Shown one piece after another: positions 45,513-53,924 of a DNA stretch of 64,000 bases. Below the pieces are notes generated by a model, which saw only the letters and a list, made by a program, of their open reading frames with translations, was not told the origin of the DNA and searched no databases. The DNA lies in NCBI GenBank assembly GCA_902799015.1, contig CADBZI010000013.1:76226-140225 (forward strand). The letters run 5' to 3'. Within the stretch, counting starts at the first letter, position 1. Every line of letters starts with the position of its first letter. Origin of the DNA: an uncultured Lachnospiraceae bacterium. Its GTDB lineage: Bacteria; Bacillota; Clostridia; Lachnospirales; Lachnospiraceae. Made by a program: the position numbers and the translations under genes.

Positions 45513-47849
45513 ATGAAGCAGGACAGCTATAGTATCGGATTAAAGGCTTCCATTGCCATCCTTCAGGGGGTATGCGTCGGAATTATCGCTGCAGCCCTTC
45601 TGACAATCGGCTACTGGCTGGATGGCACCTGGCAGTTTTCGCAGCTCGGCCGCTCCTTTGAGGAGACGGCCGTATTTCTGCGCGATACAAAAGAGATCAT
45701 TCAAAAAGAGATCCATAAGAGTATGGATGAAGCGCTGTTCAGCAAAGACGGCGTGACGGACCTGAGCAAAGAGATCGATATTCGTCAATATGTCTCAGGG
45801 GTTGATGACGCGGCAAACCGGAACGAGAACCTGACCTACCGGCTGAGCGATCTGATTAATTATTATCCGAAAACCGCGCAGCTGTCCCGGGTTCTGGAAC
45901 GCGTAATCGCCGCGCAGCAAGAAGCGGTATCCCCCGAGAACGAAGGAACCTGGGAGAATCTTTCCGCTCAGGCATCTTCCTGCGAAGTGATTGTGCCGGT
46001 CTCCGGATTCACTCTGGCAGAGACGGCGCGCGCGTCCCAGACTCCCTTCGAAACACTGCTTGGCTATTATCAGAGTCTGCTCCGTGCGAGCACGGAGATT
46101 CATGAACGTTATCTTTCCTATGAAGATGAGATGCATGCGAAGGAGAATGCCGCCGAGCAATTTGTGCCGAGCAACGTTGCCTATTACATCGAGAATACTT
46201 CCACCAAGCAGTACTTTACGAATCTTGGCGTGAAGGGTGTTGCGGCTGCGCGCGGGGCCATCTCGGACGATCCGGGTCTGACCTTCCTGTTTGACGGGGT
46301 CCGGACAATGGACATCATGGTGGCAAACAATGAACTGATCATGAATCAGGAGGCGGCAGCCGAATTCATGGATACGGTCTTTGTCGGCGCAAATGAGCGC
46401 GTGGTCATTGCGGTGAATCTGTCTTATCCGGCAGGCGACCAGCTGAGAAGGGACTATTATTCCTACCAGCAGAGAAGACCTGCGGTTCATCTGGCGATCA
46501 TCTGCGGCGCTGCAGCACTTTTCCTGCTGCTGGTGCTGCTTGCGATGAGTATCTCCACGGCAGGACGTTCCGGCCGCAGTGCGCTTCTTCCGCTGAGCGG
46601 CTTTGATCTGATCGCGACGGAGATTGCGGCAGGAATGTGTGTGGTCGCGGCGCTTGCCTGGCTGTATCTGAGCCGGCTGATCCTGCGGGACATTCTTCCG
46701 GAAGCGTATCGGAACATGTGGATCATCGTGACGGCGGTTGTCGAATATGAGATCCTGCTGCTGTCGCTGCTGAGTCTGATTCGCCGGATCCGGCACCAGA
46801 GCCTGTGGAAAAACAGTGTTACCTATATGTTCCTGCGCGTCAGCTCGCAGGTTCTTGAGGCGCGGGCAGCGTCAACCAGAATGCTGATCGCCTATCTGCT
46901 GCTCATTGTCCTGAATTTTCTGTTCCTGCGTTTCTTCGGGACGGTTGGCGTGGTGAGCGTGATCGTGATTGACCTGGCGGTGCTGCTGTACCTTCTGCGC
47001 GACCGGCTGGGCAACCTGAGTATCCGGACAGGACTTCGGGAGCTGTCAAAGGGCAGGCTGGATTATCGGATTGACACCTCCTCACTGACCGGCGAAAGTC
47101 TGGAGATGGCCCAGGCCGTGAACGAGATGGGAGACGGCCTCCAGGAGGCGGTAGACGCGATGGTGAACAGTGAGCGTCTGAAAGCAGAGCTGATCACGAA
47201 TCTTTCTCATGATCTGAAGACGCCTCTGACCTCGATTATCAATTACGTGGATCTTCTGAAGCGGGAGGAGATCGGGAATGAGAGGGCAAAGGGATACATC
47301 GAGATACTGGAACGAAAGTCAAACCGGCTCAAGAGCCTGATTACGGATCTCATCGATGTGAGCCGGATCAGCTCGGGGAATGTGGAACTGCACATGACGA
47401 CCCTTGACCTGCACGCTATGGTGCAGATGGCAGTGGGAGAATTTGAAGACCGCTTCCAGGAAAAGGGCCTGACGACAGAGATGGAAGCTGCCAGGGCGCT
47501 GCCGGTCAGCGCAGACGGAGATATGCTCTGGAGAGTCCTGGACAATCTTCTGGGCAATATCGCGAAATATGCCATGCCCGGGTCAACGGTCAGGATCAGA
47601 ATCTTTGAAGAAGCCGGGAAGGCGGTTGCTTCCTTTGAAAACCAGTCGAAGGAGAAACTGGAAAAGAGCGCGCAGGAGCTGGAGGAACGCTTTGTACGCG
47701 GAGATGAAAGCCGCAGCTCGGAGGGCAGCGGACTGGGACTGTCCATTGCCGGAAGCCTGACCGAGCTGATGGGAGGCACGTTCCGGATTGAAACCACGCA
47801 GACTACCTTCTGCGCAACCCTGCAATTCGATCTGCAGCCGATGCCCTGA
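45513..47849 (+). CDS. Sensor histidine kinase with large extracellular domain and six membrane segments
   Basis: A 778-residue membrane sensor kinase, partner of the upstream regulator. TM1 (about 12-35) is followed by an extracellular domain of roughly 280 residues without a fold I recognise, then five more hydrophobic segments between about residues 325 and 495. A HAMP-like linker (RELSKGRLDYRID) leads to the HisKA domain with the phosphorylated His 566 in LSHDLKTPLTSI and the ATPase domain with DNLLGNIAKYA and GSGLGLSIAGSLTELMGG. The unusually large sensor plus multi-TM layout is known from VanS-like kinases of Clostridia. The signal is unknown. Confidence 0.93.
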   Translation: MKQDSYSIGLKASIAILQGVCVGIIAAALLTIGYWLDGTWQFSQLGRSFEETAVFLRDTKEIIQKEIHKSMDEALFSKDGVTDLSKEIDIRQYVSGVDDAANRNENLTYRLSDLINYYPKTAQLSRVLERVIAAQQEAVSPENEGTWENLSAQASSCEVIVPVSGFTLAETARASQTPFETLLGYYQSLLRASTEIHERYLSYEDEMHAKENAAEQFVPSNVAYYIENTSTKQYFTNLGVKGVAAARGAISDDPGLTFLFDGVRTMDIMVANNELIMNQEAAAEFMDTVFVGANERVVIAVNLSYPAGDQLRRDYYSYQQRRPAVHLAIICGAAALFLLLVLLAMSISTAGRSGRSALLPLSGFDLIATEIAAGMCVVAALAWLYLSRLILRDILPEAYRNMWIIVTAVVEYEILLLSLLSLIRRIRHQSLWKNSVTYMFLRVSSQVLEARAASTRMLIAYLLLIVLNFLFLRFFGTVGVVSVIVIDLAVLLYLLRDRLGNLSIRTGLRELSKGRLDYRIDTSSLTGESLEMAQAVNEMGDGLQEAVDAMVNSERLKAELITNLSHDLKTPLTSIINYVDLLKREEIGNERAKGYIEILERKSNRLKSLITDLIDVSRISSGNVELHMTTLDLHAMVQMAVGEFEDRFQEKGLTTEMEAARALPVSADGDMLWRVLDNLLGNIAKYAMPGSTVRIRIFEEAGKAVASFENQSKEKLEKSAQELEERFVRGDESRSSEGSGLGLSIAGSLTELMGGTFRIETTQTTFCATLQFDLQPMP

Positions 47850-47961
47850 GCCTTCGAAGTTTTGAACGTTTGGTGAATTCGGCGACATTCTTCTTGCCTG
47901 AATGAAATAAAGTCATTATTCTATAGATTAACATTTGTTCTATATAATCGAGGTGAAAAGG

Positions 47962-48363
47962 ATGAACTGGAGAGACCGGCTGAATCGCTTTATGTATGGA
48001 CGTTACGGGCAGGATCAGTTTTCCCGCTTTCTGCTTGCTGTGTGTCTGGTGCTTCTGGTTTTGAGTTTTTTTGTCCGGATTCCCGAACTGAGCCTGCTGG
48101 TACTGTTGCTGCTTGGCTATGTGTATTTCCGGATGCTGTCCAGAAATGTACCGGCGCGATACGCGGAGAACCAGAAGTTTCTGGAACTGAAGGGTAAAGT
48201 TCTGGGATTTTTCAAAGGAAAGTCCTCCCGCGCGGAAAAACAGGGGGACCACATGATCTTCCGGTGCCCGAAGTGCAGCCAGAAGATCCGGATTCCGAGA
48301 GGCAAGGGGATGGTTGAGATTACCTGCCCGAAGTGCCGGACCAGATTCCGCAAGAGGACCTGA
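47962..48363 (+). CDS. Two-helix membrane protein with C-terminal zinc ribbon
   Basis: A 133-residue protein whose function I do not recognise. It begins with a short soluble part (MNWRDRLNRFMYGRYGQDQF), then two transmembrane helices (about 25-42 and 46-60), a basic stretch and a zinc ribbon with two CPKC knuckles (CPKCSQKIRIP and CPKCRTRF). The start has GAGGTGAAAAGG. Its stop is 2 bp before the DUF5685 gene, and a DnaJ-like gene follows that, so three genes appear to act together. Similar small zinc-ribbon membrane proteins next to the same neighbours are found in other Lachnospiraceae. Confidence 0.85.
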   Translation: MNWRDRLNRFMYGRYGQDQFSRFLLAVCLVLLVLSFFVRIPELSLLVLLLLGYVYFRMLSRNVPARYAENQKFLELKGKVLGFFKGKSSRAEKQGDHMIFRCPKCSQKIRIPRGKGMVEITCPKCRTRFRKRT

Positions 48364-48365
48364 TC

Positions 48366-49298
48366 ATGTTTGGCTATGTAACGGTCAACCGGCCGGAGCT
48401 GAAAGTGAAAGAGCTGGATCAGTACCGCAGTTATTACTGCGGTCTGTGTCATGCCCTGCTGGAAAGATATGGCAGGAGAGGCCAGCTGCTTTTGTCCTAC
48501 GACGGTACCTTTCTTGCGATTCTGCTGACCGGACTGTATGAACCGAAGGAGCAGGAGCGGAAAACAAGATGCATGGTGCACCCCCTGTCAGAACACCGGG
48601 AGAAGTCCAACCGCTGCATCGAATATGCGGCAGACATGAACGTGATGCTCGCATACCGCAAAGCGGTGGATGACTGGCGCGATGAAAAAAAGCAGCAGGC
48701 GAAGATTCTGGCCATGCTTCTGCACAAAGACTACGGCAGAATCCGTGATCAGTATCCGCGGCAGGAGAAAGCGCTGGCGAAGAACATCCGCACACTCCGG
48801 CAGCTCGAGGAACAGGGGGAAAATACTCTGACAGCCGGCAGGGCCGCTGAAGAGGGCAGACCCTTTGAGGACCGGATGTACGACATCCTGGCGGAAATTG
48901 AGAAAACCTCAGCCTGCACGGGTAACTTCCTTGCTGAGATGTGTGTTCTGCAGAAAGACCGCTGGGAGAAGGATCTGCGGGAAACAGGATTTTACCTGGG
49001 CAAGTTTATCTATCTGATGGATGCCTACGATGATCTGGACGAAGACGCGAAGAAGGATAACTTCAATGTCCTGTCCGGACTGAAGAAGCTGGATCCGGAG
49101 CACTTTGAAGAGATCCTGAAGGAGATCCTTCTGGACACGGCTGCATGCTGCTGCCGCAGTTTCGAAAGACTTCCGATCATTCAGGACGCAGCCCTGCTGC
49201 GCAATATCCTGTATTCCGGGATCTGGGTGAGATTTCATCAGATTCGCAGCAAAGAAAAAGAAGAAAAGAGGCGTCCCTCCATGTGCCGGGATACCTGA
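48366..49298 (+). CDS. DUF5685 family protein
   Basis: A 310-residue protein of the DUF5685 type, function unknown. The N-terminus MFGYVTVNRPELKVKELDQY and the cysteine-containing YYCGLCHALLERYG motif near residue 25 are its hallmark. The rest is predicted helical with Cys-rich spots (TAACCCRSFE). A helical, YANDLEDD-like segment (LMDAYDDLDEDAKKDN) recalls metal-binding helical bundles, but no enzymatic role can be claimed. ATG 48366 sits 2 bp after the preceding stop, with GAGGACC upstream. Between a zinc-ribbon membrane protein and a DnaJ protein. Confidence 0.85.
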   Translation: MFGYVTVNRPELKVKELDQYRSYYCGLCHALLERYGRRGQLLLSYDGTFLAILLTGLYEPKEQERKTRCMVHPLSEHREKSNRCIEYAADMNVMLAYRKAVDDWRDEKKQQAKILAMLLHKDYGRIRDQYPRQEKALAKNIRTLRQLEEQGENTLTAGRAAEEGRPFEDRMYDILAEIEKTSACTGNFLAEMCVLQKDRWEKDLRETGFYLGKFIYLMDAYDDLDEDAKKDNFNVLSGLKKLDPEHFEEILKEILLDTAACCCRSFERLPIIQDAALLRNILYSGIWVRFHQIRSKEKEEKRRPSMCRDT

Positions 49299-49375
49299 AG
49301 AAGCACGGATTGTGCTCTTGAATCAGTGCAGCATATGAATCAAAATATGATTGGAAGAATCATAGAGGGAGCAAA

Positions 49376-50110
49376 ATGAGAGACCCATACAATGTCCTGG
49401 GACTGGAGCGGGGCGCATCCGATGAGGAAGTGAAGAAAGCTTACAGGACACTGAGCAGGAAATATCATCCTGACGCGAACATCAACAATCCCAACAAGGA
49501 ACAGGCCGAAGAGCGGTTTAAGGAAGTTCAGCAGGCCTATGACAGCATACAGCAGGAGAAGGAAAACGGCTACGCAGGCTATGGCAGTTCCGGCAGCGGG
49601 TATGGCAGCTATGGCAGTTATGGCAGCTATGGCGGGAATACCGGTTATGGCTCGAATGCCGGCTTTGGCGGGTTCGGCGGTTTCGGCGGCTTTGGCGGTT
49701 TTGGCACGTACGGCGGCTCCCGGAGCACGGCCAGTGAGAGCGAGACGGATCTGCACCTGAAGGCTGCTGAAAACTATATCAACAGCCGGCATTACACGGA
49801 AGCGATGAATGTCCTGAACCAGATTACGGAACGGGATAGCCGCTGGTATTATCTGAGTGCTGCGGCACACATGGGAGCCGGGGATAATGTACAGGCGAAG
49901 ATCATGGCACAGCGCGCTGTTGAGATGGACCCGGATAACCTGCAGTATCGGCAGCTGCTGCAGCGCCTTGAGAGCGGAGGAAGCTGGTATCAGGGCATGG
50001 GCAGCAGCTATGGGTATCCGATGGAATCAACCTCTGATCTGTGTCCCAGAATATGCCTGGCCAGTCTTGCATGCAATATTTGCGGTCCCGGTATACTCTG
50101 CTGCATCTGA
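49376..50110 (+). CDS. DnaJ-domain protein with Gly-rich linker, TPR part and Cys-rich tail
   Basis: A 244-residue J-domain protein that should stimulate an Hsp70 (DnaK). The J domain fills residues 1-65 with the essential HPD in KYHPDAN. A GY-rich then GF-rich low-complexity linker (about 66-115, repeats of GSYGSYG and GGFGGF) precedes two TPR-like helix pairs (about 120-205). The last 22 residues are hydrophobic and hold six cysteines ([18 protein letters not shown] at the end). It lacks the canonical DnaJ zinc and substrate domains, so it is a specialised co-chaperone. Partner genes are the zinc-ribbon and DUF5685 proteins upstream. Confidence 0.9.
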   Translation: MRDPYNVLGLERGASDEEVKKAYRTLSRKYHPDANINNPNKEQAEERFKEVQQAYDSIQQEKENGYAGYGSSGSGYGSYGSYGSYGGNTGYGSNAGFGGFGGFGGFGGFGTYGGSRSTASESETDLHLKAAENYINSRHYTEAMNVLNQITERDSRWYYLSAAAHMGAGDNVQAKIMAQRAVEMDPDNLQYRQLLQRLESGGSWYQGMGSSYGYPMESTSDLCPRICLASLACNICGPGILCCI

Positions 50111-50258
50111 AACAGCCCTCAGGCGGAGACGGACAGTTGCCTTGGATGGCAATAGTTGCTAAAATAAAATGATTCCGTCAAAGCGTATCGCAAGGTGTTT
50201 TGCTTGCGCAGGGCTAAGGCGCAGTGTCAGACATCAGGGGAAAAAAGGAGGTGCCCGG

Positions 50259-50879
50259 ATGGCGGCGAAAGAGATTATCACGATCGGAAGAGAATTCGGC
50301 AGCGGCGGACATGAGGTCGGCAGGCGGCTCGCGGCAGAACTTGGGTACAGGCTGTATGACAAAGAGCTTCTGAAGCTGATGGCGCAGGAGAGCAACATCT
50401 GTGAGCAGGTTCTGGAAGACTATGATGAGAAGAATACAGGAAGCCTTCTGTATTCCATTATGATGGATGTGTATCCGTCTATGAATTATGTCGGAAACTC
50501 CCTCCAGCGTCAGATCTATCAGGCCCAGTATGACACCATCCGGAAGGTCGGTGAGAAGGGCTCCTGTGTGATTGTCGGCAGGGGAGCGGATTATATCCTG
50601 CGGGATCTTCCGGGTCTTACCAGCGTGTTCATTCACGCGTCTGATGAATACCGGATCGGCAGAATCGTGGAATTCGAGCATATATCGGAGCAGAAAGCAA
50701 AGGAAACCATCGCGAAGGCGGATAAAAAGAGAGCCTCCTACTACAATTTCCAGACGGAAAAGAAGTGGGGAAATGTTTCTTCGTATCACATGTCACTGGA
50801 TACGAGCCAGATCGGAATTGACGGCTGCGTGAATGTGATCCGGTGCTATCTGGAGCAGAAGAGAGCAAGCGCAAATTAA
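50259..50879 (+). CDS. Cytidylate kinase-like family protein
   Basis: A 206-residue protein of the cytidylate-kinase-like (AAA_26) family. Its P-loop variant is ITIGREFGSGGHEVGRRLA, typical of this group, and IVGRGADYIL and the VFIHASDEYRIGRI segment follow. The family is widespread in Clostridia and its true substrate is not established; CMP kinase activity should not be assumed. Start 50259 is set by AAGGAGGTG. The frame is open upstream to 50169 without support. A second ftsH follows after 20 bp. Confidence 0.88.
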   Translation: MAAKEIITIGREFGSGGHEVGRRLAAELGYRLYDKELLKLMAQESNICEQVLEDYDEKNTGSLLYSIMMDVYPSMNYVGNSLQRQIYQAQYDTIRKVGEKGSCVIVGRGADYILRDLPGLTSVFIHASDEYRIGRIVEFEHISEQKAKETIAKADKKRASYYNFQTEKKWGNVSSYHMSLDTSQIGIDGCVNVIRCYLEQKRASAN

Positions 50880-50899
50880 GAAAGAACAGGCATTAACTT

Positions 50900-53002
50900 A
50901 TGAATGAGAACAATCAGGGCAATCATAACGGAAACGGCGGGGGCAATCAGAATCGGAATCATTCTTCGATTCTGATCTTTCTCGTGGTTACGCTGGTTAC
51001 ACTTGTGCTGATGAGCTTTTTCAACAGGATGATGAACGACTCCACCTCCATGGAGATCTCCTATGACCAGTTCCTGGACCTTCTGGAGCAGAATCTGGTG
51101 GAATCTGTCACCCTGGATTCGGATAAGCTGACCGTTGTAACCAAAAACCAGTCACTGGCAAGCCAGGGAATCGAGATGACCTACTACACAGGCCGGATGG
51201 CGGATCCCGATCTTGTAGAGCGGCTGGACAAGGCGAACGTAGAGTTTAAGCAGGAGATTCCGGACAACACAACCAGCCTGATCCTGAACGTCCTCCTGAG
51301 CTTTGCGCCGCTGATCCTGATCTGGATCCTGATGGGCGTTGTGCTGCGCAGGATGTCCGGCACAGGCGGAATGATGGGAGTCGGAAAGAGCCGTGCGAAG
51401 ATGTATATGCAGTCCGAGACAGGCGTCACCTTCAAGGATGTTGCCGGCCAGGACGAGGCGAAGGAATCTTTGCAGGAAACGGTGGAATTCCTGGAACATC
51501 CGGATAAATATGCCGAGATCGGCGCCAAGCTGCCCAAAGGCTGTCTGCTTGTCGGACCTCCCGGTACCGGTAAGACGCTGCTGGCCAAGGCTGTGGCAGG
51601 AGAGGCGCATGTGCCGTTTTTCTCACTGACCGGTTCGGACTTCGTCGAGATGTTCGTAGGCGTCGGCGCAAGCCGTGTGAGAGACCTTTTTGATGAGGCA
51701 AAGAAGAATGCGCCCTGCATCATCTTTATCGATGAGATCGATGCCATCGGCAAGAGCAGAAACTCGGGCGGCTATGGCGGAAATGACGAGAGAGAGCAGA
51801 CGCTTAACCAGCTTCTGTCAGAGATGGACGGCTTCGACACTTCGAAGGGCCTTCTGATTCTGGCGGCGACCAACCGTCCTGAGGTTCTGGATCCGGCTCT
51901 TTTGAGACCGGGACGCTTCGACCGCAGGGTAACGGTGGAGAAACCGGATCTGCAGGGCAGGATCGACGTGCTGAAGGTTCACTCAAAGGATGTGCATATG
52001 GACGAGACCGTCGATCTGAAGGAGATTGCGCTGGCGACCTCCGGAGCAGTCGGATCGGATCTTGCAAATATGATCAATGAGGCCGCCATTCTTGCGGTCA
52101 AGAATCACCGGGCAGCGGTGAGCCAGAAGGACCTGTTGGAGGCAGTGGAACTGGTACTGGTCGGCAAGGAAAAGAAGAACCGCATCCTGTCCCAGGAGGA
52201 GCGCAGGATCGTATCTTACCATGAAGTCGGTCACGCTCTTGTTTCTGCGCTGCAGAAGGATTCCGAGCCGGTGCAGAAGATCACCATTGTTCCCAGGACC
52301 ATGGGAGCTCTGGGATATGTCATGAATGTGCCGGAGGAGGAGAAGTACCTCAATACGGAGAAAGAGATCCGGGCGATGCTGGTCGAGTTTGTCGCCGGAC
52401 GCGCCGCGGAGGAGATCGTCTTCAATACCGTTACGACCGGTGCGGCAAATGACATCGAGAAGGCAACGAAAGTTGCCAGAGCGATGGTGACACAGTATGG
52501 AATGTCCGAGAAGTTCGGACTTGCTCAGCTGGAATCGCCGGCAGCCCAGTTCCTGGATGACGGCCGGATCATCATGAACTGCTCAGACGCTACGGCAGCG
52601 CAGGTGGATCAGGAGGTAATCAAGATCCTGAAGCAGTCGTATGATCAGGCAAAGCGGATTCTGTCCGAGCATCGCAAGGCGATGGATGAGATCGCGGCGT
52701 TCCTGATTGAGAAAGAGACCATCACCGGCAAGGAATTCATGGAGATTCTTCACAGGATCGAGGGGGATCAGGTATCTGCAGCCCATCAGGAAGGGCGGAT
52801 TGTGGAGCGGCCTTATGAGGCCGAAACCAAAGCCGCGCAGCCTGAGACACAGAGCAAGGCCGCGCAGCTTGAGGCAGAGAGCAAGGCCGCGCAGCTTGAG
52901 GCAGAGAGCAAGGCCGCACAGCCCGAGGCACAGAGCAAGGCCGCACAGCCTGAGGCAGAAAAGGAAGCCGCGCAGCCTGAGGAAGATGCCGAAGCTGAGT
53001 GA
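50900..53002 (+). CDS. ftsH: ATP-dependent zinc metalloprotease FtsH, second copy
   Basis: A 700-residue membrane AAA+ protease, paralogue of the one at 15070. After an Asn/Gly-rich N-terminal tail, TM1 (about 25-43), an extracytoplasmic domain and TM2 (about 130-150) lead to Walker A GPPGTGKT, Walker [12 protein letters not shown] and the zinc site HEVGH (His about 441). The last 58 residues are six near-perfect 9-residue repeats of the SKAAQLEAE type, absent from the first copy. It belongs to a transcript with the cytidylate-kinase-like gene. The two FtsH proteins could form separate or mixed hexamers. Confidence 0.96.
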   Translation: MNENNQGNHNGNGGGNQNRNHSSILIFLVVTLVTLVLMSFFNRMMNDSTSMEISYDQFLDLLEQNLVESVTLDSDKLTVVTKNQSLASQGIEMTYYTGRMADPDLVERLDKANVEFKQEIPDNTTSLILNVLLSFAPLILIWILMGVVLRRMSGTGGMMGVGKSRAKMYMQSETGVTFKDVAGQDEAKESLQETVEFLEHPDKYAEIGAKLPKGCLLVGPPGTGKTLLAKAVAGEAHVPFFSLTGSDFVEMFVGVGASRVRDLFDEAKKNAPCIIFIDEIDAIGKSRNSGGYGGNDEREQTLNQLLSEMDGFDTSKGLLILAATNRPEVLDPALLRPGRFDRRVTVEKPDLQGRIDVLKVHSKDVHMDETVDLKEIALATSGAVGSDLANMINEAAILAVKNHRAAVSQKDLLEAVELVLVGKEKKNRILSQEERRIVSYHEVGHALVSALQKDSEPVQKITIVPRTMGALGYVMNVPEEEKYLNTEKEIRAMLVEFVAGRAAEEIVFNTVTTGAANDIEKATKVARAMVTQYGMSEKFGLAQLESPAAQFLDDGRIIMNCSDATAAQVDQEVIKILKQSYDQAKRILSEHRKAMDEIAAFLIEKETITGKEFMEILHRIEGDQVSAAHQEGRIVERPYEAETKAAQPETQSKAAQLEAESKAAQLEAESKAAQPEAQSKAAQPEAEKEAAQPEEDAEAE
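52826..52987 (+). repeat. 27-bp tandem repeat inside ftsH, six units
   Basis: Six in-frame units of 27 bp encode [18 protein letters not shown] (twice), [18 protein letters not shown] and KEAAQPEED. The first and last are more diverged. Such repeats can expand or contract by slippage and would vary tail length without a frameshift. Confidence 0.93.
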
Positions 53003-53068
53003 TTGGCAGCGACCCGCGCTTCACCTTCTCAGCGAGGCGGAGTCGTTCACATTTTATTGGAAGAGAAC

Positions 53069-53785
53069 ATGATAAAGAAAGTTGAAAAACTGATTCATCT
53101 GTTTCGGACGCACCGGGAGATCTGGTGGATCATCATCTATACAGCGATTTATATGGGCGGGTTCCAGATTATGGAGAACGCACGCCATGTGCATTATCAC
53201 GTGATCCATACCTGGCTGGATGACCAGATTCCCTTCTGTGAGTATTTCATTATTCCGTATGTAATCTGGTTCGGGTTCAATCTTGCCGTAGTCGGGTGGT
53301 TTGTTCTGCATGCGCAAAAGCATGAGTATTATCGCCTGATCACGGCGCTGATGCTTGGCATGACGGCATTTCTTGTCGTCTCTGTCGTGTATCCGAACCG
53401 TCTGGAGCTTCGCCCGTACTATGTGGATACCGGCAATCTGTGCGGGAAGCTGGTGGCGCTTTTATATCAGTCGGATACCTCAACGAATGTGCTTCCCAGT
53501 ATTCATGTGTACAACACGGTTGTACTGTGCCATGCGATCAATACGTGCGGCGCGCTGCGGCGCAGAATCGGCGTATTGGTGTCATGCAATGTCCTGGGTG
53601 TGCTGATCATATTGTCGACAATGTTTCTGAAGCAGCACTCTGTGATCGATGTCTCTCTGGGCCTGGTGATGGGCATGCTGCTTCAGATTGTCAGCGACCG
53701 GATCTTTGAGACAGAGGAAGAGCGGTCCTTTGCACGGGATGCTCTGCTGGGCAGAAGACCATCCTCCCGCAGTACGGCGCTGTGA
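53069..53785 (+). CDS. PAP2-like membrane phosphatase
   Basis: A 238-residue polytopic membrane protein of the PAP2/inositol phosphorylceramide synthase-like group, with about six hydrophobic segments. The phosphatase-like core is LPSIHVYNTV (near residue 147, matching the PSxH site) and KQHSVIDV (near 195), which supplies the catalytic His and Asp. A lipid-phosphate or undecaprenyl-pyrophosphate phosphatase is the likeliest role but is inferred. ATG 53069 has GGAAGAG upstream; an in-frame open stretch reaches back to the ftsH stop without a ribosome site. Confidence 0.85.
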   Translation: MIKKVEKLIHLFRTHREIWWIIIYTAIYMGGFQIMENARHVHYHVIHTWLDDQIPFCEYFIIPYVIWFGFNLAVVGWFVLHAQKHEYYRLITALMLGMTAFLVVSVVYPNRLELRPYYVDTGNLCGKLVALLYQSDTSTNVLPSIHVYNTVVLCHAINTCGALRRRIGVLVSCNVLGVLIILSTMFLKQHSVIDVSLGLVMGMLLQIVSDRIFETEEERSFARDALLGRRPSSRSTAL

Positions 53786-53840
53786 GGAAGCCTGCCTGAG
53801 ACCGCAGGATTCCGGAAGGAACATGTTCATGAAAGAATGG

Positions 53841-53909
53841 CTGCCGCATAGACCATACATCGCATGAAGTTATTTCTCTCATGCGGGTTCGGCTCTATGC
53901 GGCAGTTTT
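53841..53909 (+). terminator. Terminator after the PAP2 gene
   Basis: CTGCCGCATAG pairs with CTATGCGGCAG, enclosing a CGCATGA/TCATGCG hairpin, and is followed by TTTTA. It separates the ftsH/PAP2 unit from uvrC. Confidence 0.8.
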
Positions 53910-53924
53910 ATACCGGAGAGAAGG

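Noticed and set aside
47943-47948. TATAAT just before the zinc-ribbon membrane protein gene
   Set aside because: A start 7 nt downstream would fall inside the gene's ribosome site, so it cannot be a normal promoter for that gene.
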